A stretch of DNA of 64,000 nucleotides from VRUE01 sp963725085 (GTDB taxonomy: Bacteria; Actinomycetota; Thermoleophilia; Solirubrobacterales; 70-9). Where the stretch lies: NCBI GenBank assembly GCA_963725085.1, contig CAVRXM010000001.1:682001-746000 (forward strand), written 5' to 3'. Both the position numbers and the translations under genes were made by a program. The notes beneath the pieces are model-generated. The model had not been told where the DNA came from. It did not search any database and was given only the letters and a program-made list of their open reading frames with translations. This document shows positions 16,727-25,088 of this stretch, one piece after another (positions within the stretch are counted from its first letter, which is position 1; the number at the start of each line of letters is the position of its first letter).

Positions 16727-17910
16727 CAGCCGCCGTCCTCGCGCTCGGCGGCGACCTCCGGCTCGGACCCCTCCTGGGCGTCGCCGTGCTCGGCCGGATT
16801 CGGGCGCGGGCCCTCCGGCTGGCCGGCGTAGGCGGCGCCGGCCTCGGCCAGTTCGCGCGCGGCCTGCGGCATCGCCTCCTCCTCGCGCTCGCCGCGGTGC
16901 GGCTCGGGGCTGCGCTCGTCGACCGCGTACCAGCCCTCGCCGTCGAGGACGTAGAGGTTCTCGTAGAGGGTGTCGAGCGCCGGCTCGGGCGAGGCGTCGG
17001 CGAACTCGACCGCGGCCAGCACCTGCTCCTCGGCCTTGTCGCGAACCTCCTGCACCTCGCGCTCGCCGAGCACGCCGTCCTTGACGCAGCGCTTGGCGAA
17101 GCTCTCGATCGGGTCCTTCTCGCGCCACTCCTCGACCTCCTCGCGCTCGCGATAGACCTCGGGGTCGGCCGCCGAGTGGCCGCGGTAGCGGTAGGTGAAG
17201 GCCTCGAGCAGGGTCGGGCGGCGGTCTTCGCGGGCCTTGCGGATCCCCTCGGCGACCGCCTCGCGGACCGCGATCACGTCCATCCCGTCGATCCGCTCAC
17301 CCGGCATCCCGTAGCCCTTCGCCTTCTTCGAGAGGTCGGTCTGGGCCGAGTGCCGCTCGACCGAGGTGCCCATCCCGTAGAGGTTGTTCTCGACGAGGAA
17401 GAAGACCGGCAGCTTCCAGAGCGCCGCCAGGTTCATCGTCTCGCCGAAGTTGCCGGTGTTCGAGGCGCCGTCGCCGAACATGCAGACGGTGACGCTGTCT
17501 TCGCTGCGGTAGTCGGAGGCGAGCGCGAGGCCGGCGGCGATCGGGAGGCTGCCGCCGACGATCCCGTAGCCGCCCATGAACCGCCGCTCGCGGTCGAAGA
17601 CGTGCATCGAGCCGCCGCGGCCGCCGCTGGTCCCGTCGATCCGGCCGAACAGCTCCGCCATCACCCGTTTCGGGTCGGTGCCGCGGGCGATCGCGTGGCC
17701 GTGGGTGCGGTAGGCGCCGATCAGGTAGTCCTCCTCGCGCATCACCGAGGCGGTGCCGACGATCGTCGCCTCCTCGCCGATCGCGAGGTGGAGGAAGCCG
17801 CCCGCCTTGGCACGCTGGTACTGGCGCCCCGCCTCCTCCTCGAAGCGGCGGATCAGCGCCATCTGCCGCAGCAGCTCGTAACAGGTGGGAGCGTCGGGCA
17901 ACTTGGCCAC
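16726..17910 (-). CDS. Pyruvate dehydrogenase E1 component, alpha subunit
   Basis: The 394-residue protein carries the thiamine diphosphate motif FGDGASNTGNF followed by ENNLYGMGTSVERH. Other family blocks are QYQRAKAGGFLHLAIGEEAT, DYLIGAYRTHGHAIARG and a phosphorylation-loop-like YRYRGHSAADPEVYR. The usual fold ends near DTLYENLYVLDGEGWYAVDE; a further stretch of about 60 residues rich in Glu, Ala and Pro follows and is probably disordered. It is the second gene in the run DsbA-like, E1 alpha, E1 beta, E2, starting 9 bp after the upstream stop. Confidence 0.93.
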   Translation of the reverse strand: MAKLPDAPTCYELLRQMALIRRFEEEAGRQYQRAKAGGFLHLAIGEEATIVGTASVMREEDYLIGAYRTHGHAIARGTDPKRVMAELFGRIDGTSGGRGGSMHVFDRERRFMGGYGIVGGSLPIAAGLALASDYRSEDSVTVCMFGDGASNTGNFGETMNLAALWKLPVFFLVENNLYGMGTSVERHSAQTDLSKKAKGYGMPGERIDGMDVIAVREAVAEGIRKAREDRRPTLLEAFTYRYRGHSAADPEVYREREEVEEWREKDPIESFAKRCVKDGVLGEREVQEVRDKAEEQVLAAVEFADASPEPALDTLYENLYVLDGEGWYAVDERSPEPHRGEREEEAMPQAARELAEAGAAYAGQPEGPRPNPAEHGDAQEGSEPEVAAEREDGG

Positions 17911-17919
17911 GCCCTGACC

Positions 17920-18522
17920 TTAGCTTGCGGCCGCGACCGCCTCCTCGACTCTGTCGTCGCCCCAGAACACCTCGCCGCCGACCACCAGCGACGGGACTCC
18001 GAACACGCCGAGCTCGGCGGCCTCGTCGGTGGCCTCGCGCAGAGCTCTCTTGACGCCGTCGGTCGCGGCGGCCTTCTCGACCGCCCGCGGGTGGAGCTCG
18101 CAGGCGGCGGCGGCGATCAGGACGTTGTCGGGCTCGGTCAGGTCGCGCCCGGCGGCGAACGCCTGGCGGAAGGCGGCGAGGGCGAAGGAGACGGTGCGCC
18201 CGGTCTGCTTGGCGAAGGTCGCCGCGCGCATCGCGAACAGCGTGTTCCCCGGCCACGGGTCGGGCCAGACGAGCGGCGGCAGCCCGTACTCCGAGGCCCG
18301 CCGCTCGACCTCGGCGATCCCCTCGGCCCGCCCCGGCCCATTCCCCCAGGAGTCGCGGTCGAAGCGCTGGAACAGGCCGCCGAGCAGGATCGGGCGCCAC
18401 TCGGGCTGCGCCAGGTCCGCCGCGGCGAACAGGCCGCTGATCCGCTCGGCGGTCAGGTAGGCGTAGGGGCTACCGAGGTCGAAGTAGAAGGCGGATGAGG
18501 GGGATGCGGCGATGCCCGCAAT
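17920..18522 (-). CDS. DsbA-family / 2-hydroxychromene-2-carboxylate isomerase-like protein
   Basis: The frame encodes about 200 residues of a thioredoxin-like DsbA fold: FYFDLGSPYAYLTAERI, PILLGGLFQRFDRDSWGNG, LFAMRAATFAKQTGR and the cis-Pro segment FGVPSLVVGGEVFWGDDR. Ser replaces the redox Cys at the SPYAYL site, as in the isomerase and glutathione S-transferase kappa subfamily, so disulfide exchange is unlikely. No ATG, GTG or TTG precedes the conserved start; a TAG is followed directly by ATT at 18522. The first in-frame ATG, 18231, would remove half of the domain. The start is therefore rare or altered by error. Confidence 0.75.
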   Translation of the reverse strand: MAGIAASPSSAFYFDLGSPYAYLTAERISGLFAAADLAQPEWRPILLGGLFQRFDRDSWGNGPGRAEGIAEVERRASEYGLPPLVWPDPWPGNTLFAMRAATFAKQTGRTVSFALAAFRQAFAAGRDLTEPDNVLIAAAACELHPRAVEKAAATDGVKRALREATDEAAELGVFGVPSLVVGGEVFWGDDRVEEAVAAAS

Positions 18523-18559
18523 CTATGAGATGCGACCGTCCGCCTGGCAGAATCCAGCC

Positions 18560-19955
18560 ATGAGGCCGTTGGGCGATCTCACCGCGCTTGTCGGGGCCAC
18601 GATGGCTCTGCTCCTAGGCCCTGCCACCGTCGCCGGCGCGGAAACGTACAGGGTCACCCGCACAGACGACCCGACCCCCGGGCCCTGTCTCCAGGAAGAT
18701 TGCTCCCTTCGCGAGGCGGCGAAAGCCGCAAACGCATCCGTCGGGGTGCCCGATGTCATCATCGTCCCGGCCTCGGTCGAGCACTACGCGATCGAACTCG
18801 GCCGGCTCGAACTCGGCGACCAGGTGGAGGTGCAGGGGGCGGGTGCGGACCGGGTCATCCTCGATGCAAAGGAAGACAGCATCGCGGTGGAAGCCGAAGG
18901 CAAAAGCGTGGTCCTCTCCGGTCTGGCGATCACCGGCGGACAGGGCGGAATCCAGAACAACTCAGAAGAACTGACCCTGCGCGGCGTCAGCATCCAGGAC
19001 AACGACCGGATCGACGGCGGCGGAGGCGGGATCCAGAGCAACGGCCGGCTGACGGTCGAATCGAGCTTCATCGGGTTCAACACCACCAACAGCATCTCCG
19101 GCTCGGCGATCCAGAGCAACGGCCCGGTGACGATCGTCAACAGCACCCTGGCCTCGAACGAATCGATGGGGCCCGCGATCCAGGTCAACGCCGGGTTGAC
19201 GGTGTCCAGCAGCGCGATCGTCTTCAACACCCGGCTCGAACCGGGCGAGGCGGCCGGGATCAGGGGCAATCCACCGATGACCCTGACCGACAGCATCGTC
19301 GCCGCCAACCGCAGCCCCGACGGGACCGTGAACTGCGAAGCCGGCGAAGTCACCTCGCAGGGAGGCAACGTCGAGGACGATGCGACCTGCAGCCCCGGGG
19401 CCCGCGATCGCGCAAACACCGCCCCTGGCCTCGGGACGCTGGAACTGCACGGTGGCACGACGCAGGTCTTCAACCTGCTGCCGGGGAGCGCGGCGGTCGA
19501 CTTCGCGCTCAACTGCCCGCCGACCGATCAGCGCGGCGCGCCGCGGCCCCAGGGTTCCGCCTGCGACAGCGGCCCGTTCGAGCTGGAACCGACGCCCGCG
19601 CCTCCCGCTGCGTCGAAGGACGAATCCGTGACGGTCATGATCGGGAAGGGGAAGGTCCACATCGACAGAAAGGGCTTCGGCCGGGTCCGTCTCACCTGTC
19701 CGCAGAGCGAGCAGTCACCGCCGTGCTCGGGGACACTGCCGCCTGCGGCGGCATCTCGGTCGCATGCCAAGGCGAAGGTCAGGCTCGGTGCCGGCAAGAC
19801 GAAGCTGGTCAAGTTCCACCTCTCCGATGGCGACCGTTGACCGCCTACGAGAAAAACCGTCCGCACGCAGGGTCTCGGCGGTTGCCACGGTCGCGGACGC
19901 CGCCGGCAACCACGGCGTCGCGAAGCGACGCCTCCACCTGGTGCCGCCGAAGTAG
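18560..19955 (+). CDS. Secreted right-handed beta-helix protein (frameshift near end)
   Basis: ATG 18560 gives a signal peptide (TALVGATMALLLGPATVAGA). The mature chain starts with a CSLREAAKAANA motif typical of the CSLREA N-terminal domain. It continues as a parallel beta-helix with repeats such as GGIQNNSEELTLRGVSIQDN and ends with the AVDFALNCPPTDQRGAPRPQ segment seen before choice-of-anchor Q regions. The frame stops at 19840, but the next frame continues with VSAVATVADAAGNHGVAKRR to 19955, a usual C-terminal cap, so a one-base shift near 19835 is likely. Function unknown; probably cell-surface or secreted. Confidence 0.8.
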
Positions 19956-19967
19956 CCGGGACGCGGC

Positions 19968-21335
19968 CTAGGCGTGGATCGCCCAGCCGTCGACGGCGCG
20001 GGCGGCGTCGAGGATCGCCTCGGAGATCGTCGGGTGCGGGTGCGGCATCTCGGCCAGCTCCTGGTAGCCGCCCTCGAGCGCCATCACCGCGACCAGCTCG
20101 GCGATCATGTCGCAGGCCCGGTTGCCGACGATGTGGGCGCCGAGGATCTCGCCGTACTTGGAGTCGACGACCAGCTTGACGAGGCCGAGTTTGTCGTCGT
20201 AGACGGTGGCGCCGCCGACGCCGCCGAGCTTCTGCTTGCCGATCTTGACGTCGTGGCCCGCCTCCTTCGCCGCCGCCTCGGTCAGGCCGACGCTGGCGAC
20301 CTGCGGGTGGCAGAAGGTCGCCCCGGCGACCAGTTTCTGGTCGACCGGGTCGGTCTCGAGGCCGGCGGCGCGTTCGACCGCGACGACACCCTCCTCGGAG
20401 GCCTTGTGGGCGAGCGCCTTGGCGTGGACGAGGTCGCCGATCGCGTAGACCTTCGAGTTGGTCGTCTGCCCGAAGTCGTCGACCCTGACCTTGCCGTTCT
20501 CCTCGAGCTCGACGCCCGCCTCCTTCAGCCCGAGCCCCTCGACGTCGGGGCCGCGGCCGCCGGCGATGCAGAGGTGGTCGACCTCGGCGCTCTCGCCGCC
20601 GTAGCTGAACTTGACCGAGCCCTTGCCCGCCTCGACGTTCTCGACGGGCGTCCCGGTCGAGATCGTGATGTTCTGTTTCTTGAAGGCCCGTTCGACGACT
20701 TTCGCCATGTCCTTGTCCTCGGCCGGGAGGATCTGGTCGAGCATCTCGATCAGCAGCACCTCGGTCCCGAACCGCCCGTAGGCGGAGGCGATCTCCGAGC
20801 CCGAGGCGCCGGCGCCGACCACGGCGATCTTCTTCGGCTGCTCGGGGAGGGACCAGGCCCCCCAGGTGTCGACGACGCGGTCGCCGAACTCGGTGCCCGG
20901 GATCGGCAGCGCCACCGAGCCGGTGGCGAGAATCACCGCTCCCGCCTCGAGGACTTCGTCGCCGACCCTGACGTTGGCGTCGCCGTCGAGCGAGCCCTCG
21001 CCCTCGATCAGCGTCACCTTGTCCTTGTCCCAGAGCATCTTCACCCCGTTGGAGAGCGATTCGGAGACGGCGGCGCGGCGCTTGCCGAGCGCGTCCCAGT
21101 CGATCGAGACGTCGGGGGCGGAGATCCCGAGCTCGGCGCCGTTGCGGACCTCGTCGTAGAGCTCAGCGGTGCGGAGGAGCGTCTTCGCCGGGATGCAGGC
21201 GTAGTTGAGGCAGCGGCCACCCGGTTTGTCGCGCTCGACTACCGCCGTCTTCTTGCCCAGCTGGGCGGCCCGGATCGCCGCGACGTAGCCACCGGGCCCG
21301 CCGCCGATCACGATCACGTCGTAGGAGTCAGCCAC
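19968..21335 (-). CDS. lpdA: Dihydrolipoamide dehydrogenase (E3)
   Basis: E3 re-oxidises dihydrolipoyl groups on E2 with NAD+. The 455-residue protein has the FAD site VIVIGGGPGGYVAAIRAAQL, the redox disulfide in GGRCLNYACIPAK, the NAD site IAVVGAGASGSEIASAYGRF, a second FAD block VYAIGDLVHA and the C-terminal catalytic HPHPTISE. The redox motif departs slightly from the usual CLNVGCIPSK. The start is GTG. It is transcribed separately from the E1/E2 genes and is preceded by a short palindromic element at 21359-21394. Confidence 0.96.
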   Translation of the reverse strand: MADSYDVIVIGGGPGGYVAAIRAAQLGKKTAVVERDKPGGRCLNYACIPAKTLLRTAELYDEVRNGAELGISAPDVSIDWDALGKRRAAVSESLSNGVKMLWDKDKVTLIEGEGSLDGDANVRVGDEVLEAGAVILATGSVALPIPGTEFGDRVVDTWGAWSLPEQPKKIAVVGAGASGSEIASAYGRFGTEVLLIEMLDQILPAEDKDMAKVVERAFKKQNITISTGTPVENVEAGKGSVKFSYGGESAEVDHLCIAGGRGPDVEGLGLKEAGVELEENGKVRVDDFGQTTNSKVYAIGDLVHAKALAHKASEEGVVAVERAAGLETDPVDQKLVAGATFCHPQVASVGLTEAAAKEAGHDVKIGKQKLGGVGGATVYDDKLGLVKLVVDSKYGEILGAHIVGNRACDMIAELVAVMALEGGYQELAEMPHPHPTISEAILDAARAVDGWAIHA

Positions 21336-21358
21336 GGGGCGAGCCTATAGAAATCAGT

Positions 21359-21394
21359 GCACCGCCTCCTCCGCTCCGCGTCCGGGGGCGGTGC
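21359..21394. repeat. Short palindromic element, copy C of the purine-cluster family
   Basis: GCACCGCC and GGCGGTGC form the outer stem; the inside retains CTCCTCCGC and TCCGCGTCCGG, which are the conserved arms of the longer elements at 35360-35434 and 40128-40206. The inner hairpin of those copies is missing here. It lies 24 bp upstream of lpdA. Confidence 0.6.
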
Positions 21395-21443
21395 CACTCA
21401 GGCGAATCGGCGCCGCTCGCCGAGAATCAGATTTCGAGGCTCG

Positions 21444-21941
21444 CTAATCGGTTCTCCGGGTCGGCATCTGGATCCGGGCCATCGCCTTCACCATCAGCCA
21501 GAAGAAGGTCCCGGCGACGGCCAGCAGGCCGAGGGTCGCCGCGATCTGGGCGACGCTCGCTGCCTGCGCCGCAAGGCCGAAGACGGCGCTGAAGATCAGC
21601 AGGACAAGGATCATCTGGAATCCCAGCACCGCCCAGTAGCGGGCGCGCCACATGCCCCAGGCCATCGTCCCCAAGAGCAGCGCCGGGACGATGATCTGGC
21701 CGAGCGCCGGTTTTTCGCCGTCGACCTTCGCCCCGGTCAGGTAGCCGACGACGATCGAGATCGCGATCAGGGCCGAGACCACCGCGGCCACGGTGACGAC
21801 CCGCGGCCGGGCGCCCTCGGCAAGCGGCTCGAGCGCATCACGCGCCTCGCGGTTTCGCTCCTCGGCGCGGGCGTAGCCGGCCTCCATCCGCTCGCGGGCG
21901 GTCGCCCCCCCGCCCCGCTCCTTGCGCTTGCGCCTAGCCAC
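21444..21941 (-). CDS. Membrane protein, hypothetical
   Basis: GTG 21941 overlaps the thiE stop by eight bases. The 165-residue protein has a basic N terminus, a charged helix (ERMEAGYARAEERNREARDA) and four hydrophobic segments including VVTVAAVVSALIAISIVVGY and VAQIAATLGLLAVAGTFFWL. No family was recognised. Coupling to thiE suggests cotranscription, but a thiamine role is not shown by the sequence. Confidence 0.65.
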   Translation of the reverse strand: MARRKRKERGGGATARERMEAGYARAEERNREARDALEPLAEGARPRVVTVAAVVSALIAISIVVGYLTGAKVDGEKPALGQIIVPALLLGTMAWGMWRARYWAVLGFQMILVLLIFSAVFGLAAQAASVAQIAATLGLLAVAGTFFWLMVKAMARIQMPTRRTD

Positions 21942-22599
21942 CGGGCGGCACCTTCCGCATCGCTTCGGCGGCGGCCTGCGGCCGCTCGGCGTCGCGGATC
22001 GCGCGGACCGCGCCGAGCCGGGTGGCGCCGGCCGCGACCAACTCCTGGGCGTTGTCGGGGTCGATCCCGCCGATCGCGAAGAACGGGTGGGTGGAATGCC
22101 CGGCCGCGTACCGGACCAGGCCCAGACCCACCCCCGGGCGGCCCTCTTTGGTCGGCGTCTCCCAGATCGGCCCGACGCTGATGTAGTCGACGGGGGCCGA
22201 CGCGGCATCGTCGATCTGCTCCTCGGAGTGCGTGGAGAGGCCGATGATCGCCTCCGGCCCGAGCAGCTCGCGGGCCTCGCCGACCGCCATGTCGTCCTGG
22301 CCGAGGTGGACGCCGTCGGCGTCGCAGCTGCGGGCGAGGTCGGGGTCGTCGTTGACGATGAAGAGGGCGCTGAAGGTGTTGCAGAGCCGCCGGAACGTCT
22401 GAGCCGAGCGTTCGATCGCGTCCTCCTCGAGCTCCTTCTCGCGGAGCTGGACGATGTCGACGCCCCCGGTCAGCGCCGCCTGCAGAAGCGGTTCCGGCTC
22501 CTCGCCGCGGGGCAGCGCCTCGCAGACGAGGTAGAGCCGCGCGGTGCGCAGCCGCTCCCGACGCAGCGGGCCGATCGCCTCCGGTGGTGCCAGGCTCAC
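21934..22599 (-). CDS. thiE: Thiamine-phosphate synthase
   Basis: ThiE joins the pyrimidine and thiazole phosphates to form thiamine phosphate. The 221-residue TIM barrel shows GGVDIVQLREKELEED, FIVNDDPDLARSCDADGVHL with the pyrophosphate-binding GVHLGQDD, VDYISVGPIWETPTKEGR and FFAIGGIDPDNAQELVAAGA. GTG 22599 is chosen since upstream sequence holds a palindromic repeat and the opposite-strand riboswitch. It is divergent from thiO, so it is not under that riboswitch. Confidence 0.93.
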   Translation of the reverse strand: MSLAPPEAIGPLRRERLRTARLYLVCEALPRGEEPEPLLQAALTGGVDIVQLREKELEEDAIERSAQTFRRLCNTFSALFIVNDDPDLARSCDADGVHLGQDDMAVGEARELLGPEAIIGLSTHSEEQIDDAASAPVDYISVGPIWETPTKEGRPGVGLGLVRYAAGHSTHPFFAIGGIDPDNAQELVAAGATRLGAVRAIRDAERPQAAAEAMRKVPPGG

Positions 22600-22607
22600 C
22601 CGACAGC

Positions 22608-22669
22608 CTCGCGCTTCGCTCGCTGCGCAAAGAGACAGAGATGGATGCTTGCTCGCTCCGCGCTCATGG
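22608..22669. repeat. Imperfect repeat flanking thiO, copy 1
   Basis: This 62-nt segment, with cores GCGCTTCGCTCGCTGCGC and GCTTGCTCGCTCCGC around an AAAGAGACAG block, recurs in inverted orientation at 23921-23980. The two copies bracket the TPP riboswitch and thiO. Confidence 0.6.
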
Positions 22670-22716
22670 AAACGATTATGGCTTGACCGGGCCGCCGGAG
22701 GGGTAGCATCGAAGTG

Positions 22717-22816
22717 GAACGGGAGCCGGTGGGGCCGAGTTGGGCCCCGAGGCTGAGAGGGTGGCATCGAGGCCACCGACCGTGTGACCTGATCCGGGTA
22801 ATGCCGGCGGAGGCAA
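22717..22816 (+). promoter_or_regulatory. TPP riboswitch (thi box)
   Basis: The segment has the two conserved sensor blocks: GGCTGAGAGGG of the pyrimidine helix, and ACCTGATCCGGGTAATGCCG followed by GCGGAGGCA. The 3' end contains GGAGG, the probable ribosome site of thiO, so ligand-stabilised closure of the first helix should hide it. Translational repression by thiamine diphosphate is therefore the expected mode. No separate terminator hairpin with a T-run was seen. Confidence 0.95.
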
Positions 22817-22817
22817 G

Positions 22818-23924
22818 TTGAGCGAAAAGCGGAGTTTCGATGCGGTTGTCGTCGGCGGTGGCGTCATCGGCCTCAGCTGCGCCTGGCGCGCCGCTCAGCG
22901 CGGCGCGAGCGTCGCGGTCATCGAGCGCTCGCGGCCGCCGGCCGGAGCGACCCGGGTCGCCGCCGGGATGCTGGCGCCGGTCGGCGAGCTGACCTTCGGC
23001 GAGCCCGAGCTGCTGCAGATGACGCTCGCCGCCGCCGATCTCTACCCGGGCTTCGTCGCCGAGCTCGAGGCGGCATCGGGGATGGCGACGGGCTTCGAGC
23101 CGATCGGGGCGCTGCACGTGGCGCTCGATCGCGACGAGGCGGCGGAGCTGCGGCGGATCCACGACCTGCAGCGGTCGCTGGGCCTCGAGGCCGAGTGGCT
23201 CTCGCCACGGCGCTGCCGCGACCTCGAGCCGGGGCTGACGCCCTCGTTCAACGGCGGCGTCCTGGCGGCGGGCGAGGCCGCGATCGATCCCCGAACCCTG
23301 ACCGCGGCGCTGCTCGCGGCCCTCGATGGCGAGGGGGTGGAGCTGCGGACCGGGGTCGAGGTCGCGGCGGCCCTCCTCGACGGGGGCCGGGTCGCCGGCG
23401 TCCGCACCTCCGACGGCGCCGAGCTCGGCGCCGTCTCTGTCGTCCTCGCCACCGGGGCGTCGGCCGGCGAGAGCGCCTGGCTGCCCGAGCCGGGGCGCCC
23501 ACCGGTCCGGCCGGTAAAGGGGCAGATCATCGAGCTCGGCCCGCGCGGCGACGAGCCGCCGCCGTGTGAGCGGATCCTCGCCAGCGAGCGCGTCTACCTC
23601 GTGCCGCGCGGCGACGGCCGCCTGATCGTCGGAGCGACGGTCGAGGAGCAGGGCTTCGACACCAGGGTCACGGCCGGCGGCGTCCACGAGCTCCTCCGCG
23701 AGGCCTACCGGCTCCTTCCCGACATCGCCGAGATGGAGCTGATCGAGGCCGCCGCCGGGCTGCGGCCCGGGACTCCGGACAACCTGCCACGGCTCGGCCC
23801 AAGCCCGGTCCCCGGCCTGCTCTGGGCGACCGGCCACTTCCGCAACGGGATCCTGATGGCGCCGCTCGCCGCTGAGGCGATCGCCGGCATCCTCGCGACC
23901 GGCGCCGTGGGGGCGGTGGGATGA
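22818..23924 (+). CDS. thiO: Glycine oxidase
   Basis: ThiO oxidises glycine to the imine used for the thiazole ring. The 368-residue flavoprotein opens with FDAVVVGGGVIGLSCAWRAA, the ADP-binding fold, and has ATRVAAGMLAPVGEL, a substrate-domain core, VRPVKGQIIELGP and a C-terminal GLRPGTPDNLPRLGP with ATGHFRNGILMAP, all ThiO hallmarks. The start is TTG at 22818, four nt after the GGAGG inside the TPP riboswitch. The thiS-thiG fusion follows after a 64-bp gap that holds a repeat. Confidence 0.94.
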   Translation: MSEKRSFDAVVVGGGVIGLSCAWRAAQRGASVAVIERSRPPAGATRVAAGMLAPVGELTFGEPELLQMTLAAADLYPGFVAELEAASGMATGFEPIGALHVALDRDEAAELRRIHDLQRSLGLEAEWLSPRRCRDLEPGLTPSFNGGVLAAGEAAIDPRTLTAALLAALDGEGVELRTGVEVAAALLDGGRVAGVRTSDGAELGAVSVVLATGASAGESAWLPEPGRPPVRPVKGQIIELGPRGDEPPPCERILASERVYLVPRGDGRLIVGATVEEQGFDTRVTAGGVHELLREAYRLLPDIAEMELIEAAAGLRPGTPDNLPRLGPSPVPGLLWATGHFRNGILMAPLAAEAIAGILATGAVGAVG

Positions 23925-23980
23925 GGGCGGAGCGAGCAAGCGTCGCAATCTGTCTTTTCGCGCAGCGAGCGAAGCGCGAG
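23921..23980. repeat. Imperfect repeat flanking thiO, copy 2 (inverted)
   Basis: Its reverse complement aligns with 22608-22669 over about 60 nt, sharing GCGCTTCGCTCGCTGCGC and GCTTGCTCGCTCCGC. It occupies the thiO-thiSG gap and overlaps the thiO stop. Confidence 0.6.
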
Positions 23981-23988
23981 CATTTGTC

Positions 23989-24963
23989 ATGAGGATCGAG
24001 CTGAACGGGAGCGCCTACGAGCTCGCCGCCGGCGCGACGCTTGCCGACGCGGTCCGCGAGACCGGTGCCGAGCCGGAGGCGCGCGGGCTCGCGGTCGCCC
24101 TCGACGGCGAGGTCGTCCCCCGCGCCGGCTGGACCGAAACGGCCCTCAGCGAGGGTCAGCAGGTCGAGGTCCTGGCGGCGATCCAGGGCGGCGCGGATAC
24201 CTGGGAGCTCGCCGGCCGCGAGTGGGGCTCGCGCCTGATCGCGGGTACGGGCGGGTTCCGCTCGCTCGAGCAGATGGAGTCGGCGCTGCTCGCCTCGGGG
24301 GCGGAGATCGTCACCGTCGCGCTGCGACGGATCGACCCCGACGCCAGGGGATCTGTCCTCGACGTGCTCGAGCGGCTCGGCCTCGAGGCCCTGCCCAACA
24401 CCGCCGGCTGCTTCACCGCGCGCGACGCGGTCCGCACCGCGCGCCTCGCCCGCGAGGCCTTCGGGACCGAGTGGATCAAGCTCGAGGTCATCGGCGACGA
24501 TCGCACCCTCTATCCCGACGCGGTCGAGCTCCTCGACGCCGCCGAGACCCTGGTCGGGGAGGGCTTCACCGTCCTCCCCTACACCAACGACGACCCGATC
24601 CTCGCCCGCCGCCTCGAGGAGGCGGGCTGCGCGGCGGTGATGCCGCTCGGCTCGCCGATCGGCTCCGGCGCCGGGATCCGCAACCCCTACAACATCGCGA
24701 TCATCGCCGAGCGCGCCGCGGTGCCAGTCGTCCTCGACGCCGGCATCGGGACCGCATCCGACGCGGCGCTCGCGATGGAGCTCGGCTGCGACGCGGTGAT
24801 GGCGGCGAGCTCGATCTTCGGCGCCGAGGACCCGACCGCGATGGCCACGGCCCTGCGCGCGGCGGTCGAGGCCGGCCACGCCGCCCGCCGCGCCGGCCGC
24901 ATTCCCCGCCGCACCCACGCCGAGGCCTCGACCCCGGAGGAGGGGCTGCCGGACCTCTCCTGA
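23989..24963 (+). CDS. ThiS-ThiG fusion: sulfur carrier plus thiazole synthase
   Basis: Residues 1-68 form a ThiS ubiquitin-like domain (MRIELNGSAYELAAGATLAD, ending in AAIQGG). Residues 70-324 are ThiG, a TIM barrel that builds the thiazole from DXP, dehydroglycine and ThiS sulfur. ThiG motifs include the Schiff-base Lys in WIKLEVIGD, YTNDDPILARRLEEAGCAAV, PLGSPIGSGAGI and VVLDAGIGTASDAALAMELG. The ThiS Gly-Gly at 67-68 is internal, while classic ThiS needs a free C-terminal Gly for thiocarboxylate formation. Similar fusions have been reported under the name bifunctional sulfur carrier/thiazole synthase. It is probably cotranscribed with thiO. Confidence 0.92.
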   Translation: MRIELNGSAYELAAGATLADAVRETGAEPEARGLAVALDGEVVPRAGWTETALSEGQQVEVLAAIQGGADTWELAGREWGSRLIAGTGGFRSLEQMESALLASGAEIVTVALRRIDPDARGSVLDVLERLGLEALPNTAGCFTARDAVRTARLAREAFGTEWIKLEVIGDDRTLYPDAVELLDAAETLVGEGFTVLPYTNDDPILARRLEEAGCAAVMPLGSPIGSGAGIRNPYNIAIIAERAAVPVVLDAGIGTASDAALAMELGCDAVMAASSIFGAEDPTAMATALRAAVEAGHAARRAGRIPRRTHAEASTPEEGLPDLS

Positions 24964-25013
24964 GCGCCGCGGGGCCTTCCTGTGATCGCCGGCCCCCGTA
25001 CCATGGACGCCTC

Positions 25014-25087
25014 GCCCCTGTAGCTCAGTTGGTTAGAGCGGCGGCCTTTTAAGCCGCGCGGCGCGGGTTCGAATCCCGCCGGGGGCA
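25014..25087 (+). tRNA. tRNA-Lys (anticodon TTT)
   Basis: Acceptor GCCCCTG pairs with CGGGGGC; the D arm is GCTCAGTTGGTTAGAGC; the anticodon loop is CTTTTAA closed by GCGGC/GCCGC; the T arm is GCGGG-TTCGAAT-CCCGC. Discriminator A; CCA is not encoded. Confidence 0.97.
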
Positions 25088-25088
25088 C

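Noticed and set aside
16786..18498. 570-codon plus-strand frame
   Set aside because: Antisense to E1 alpha and the DsbA-like gene; composition typical of shadow frames.
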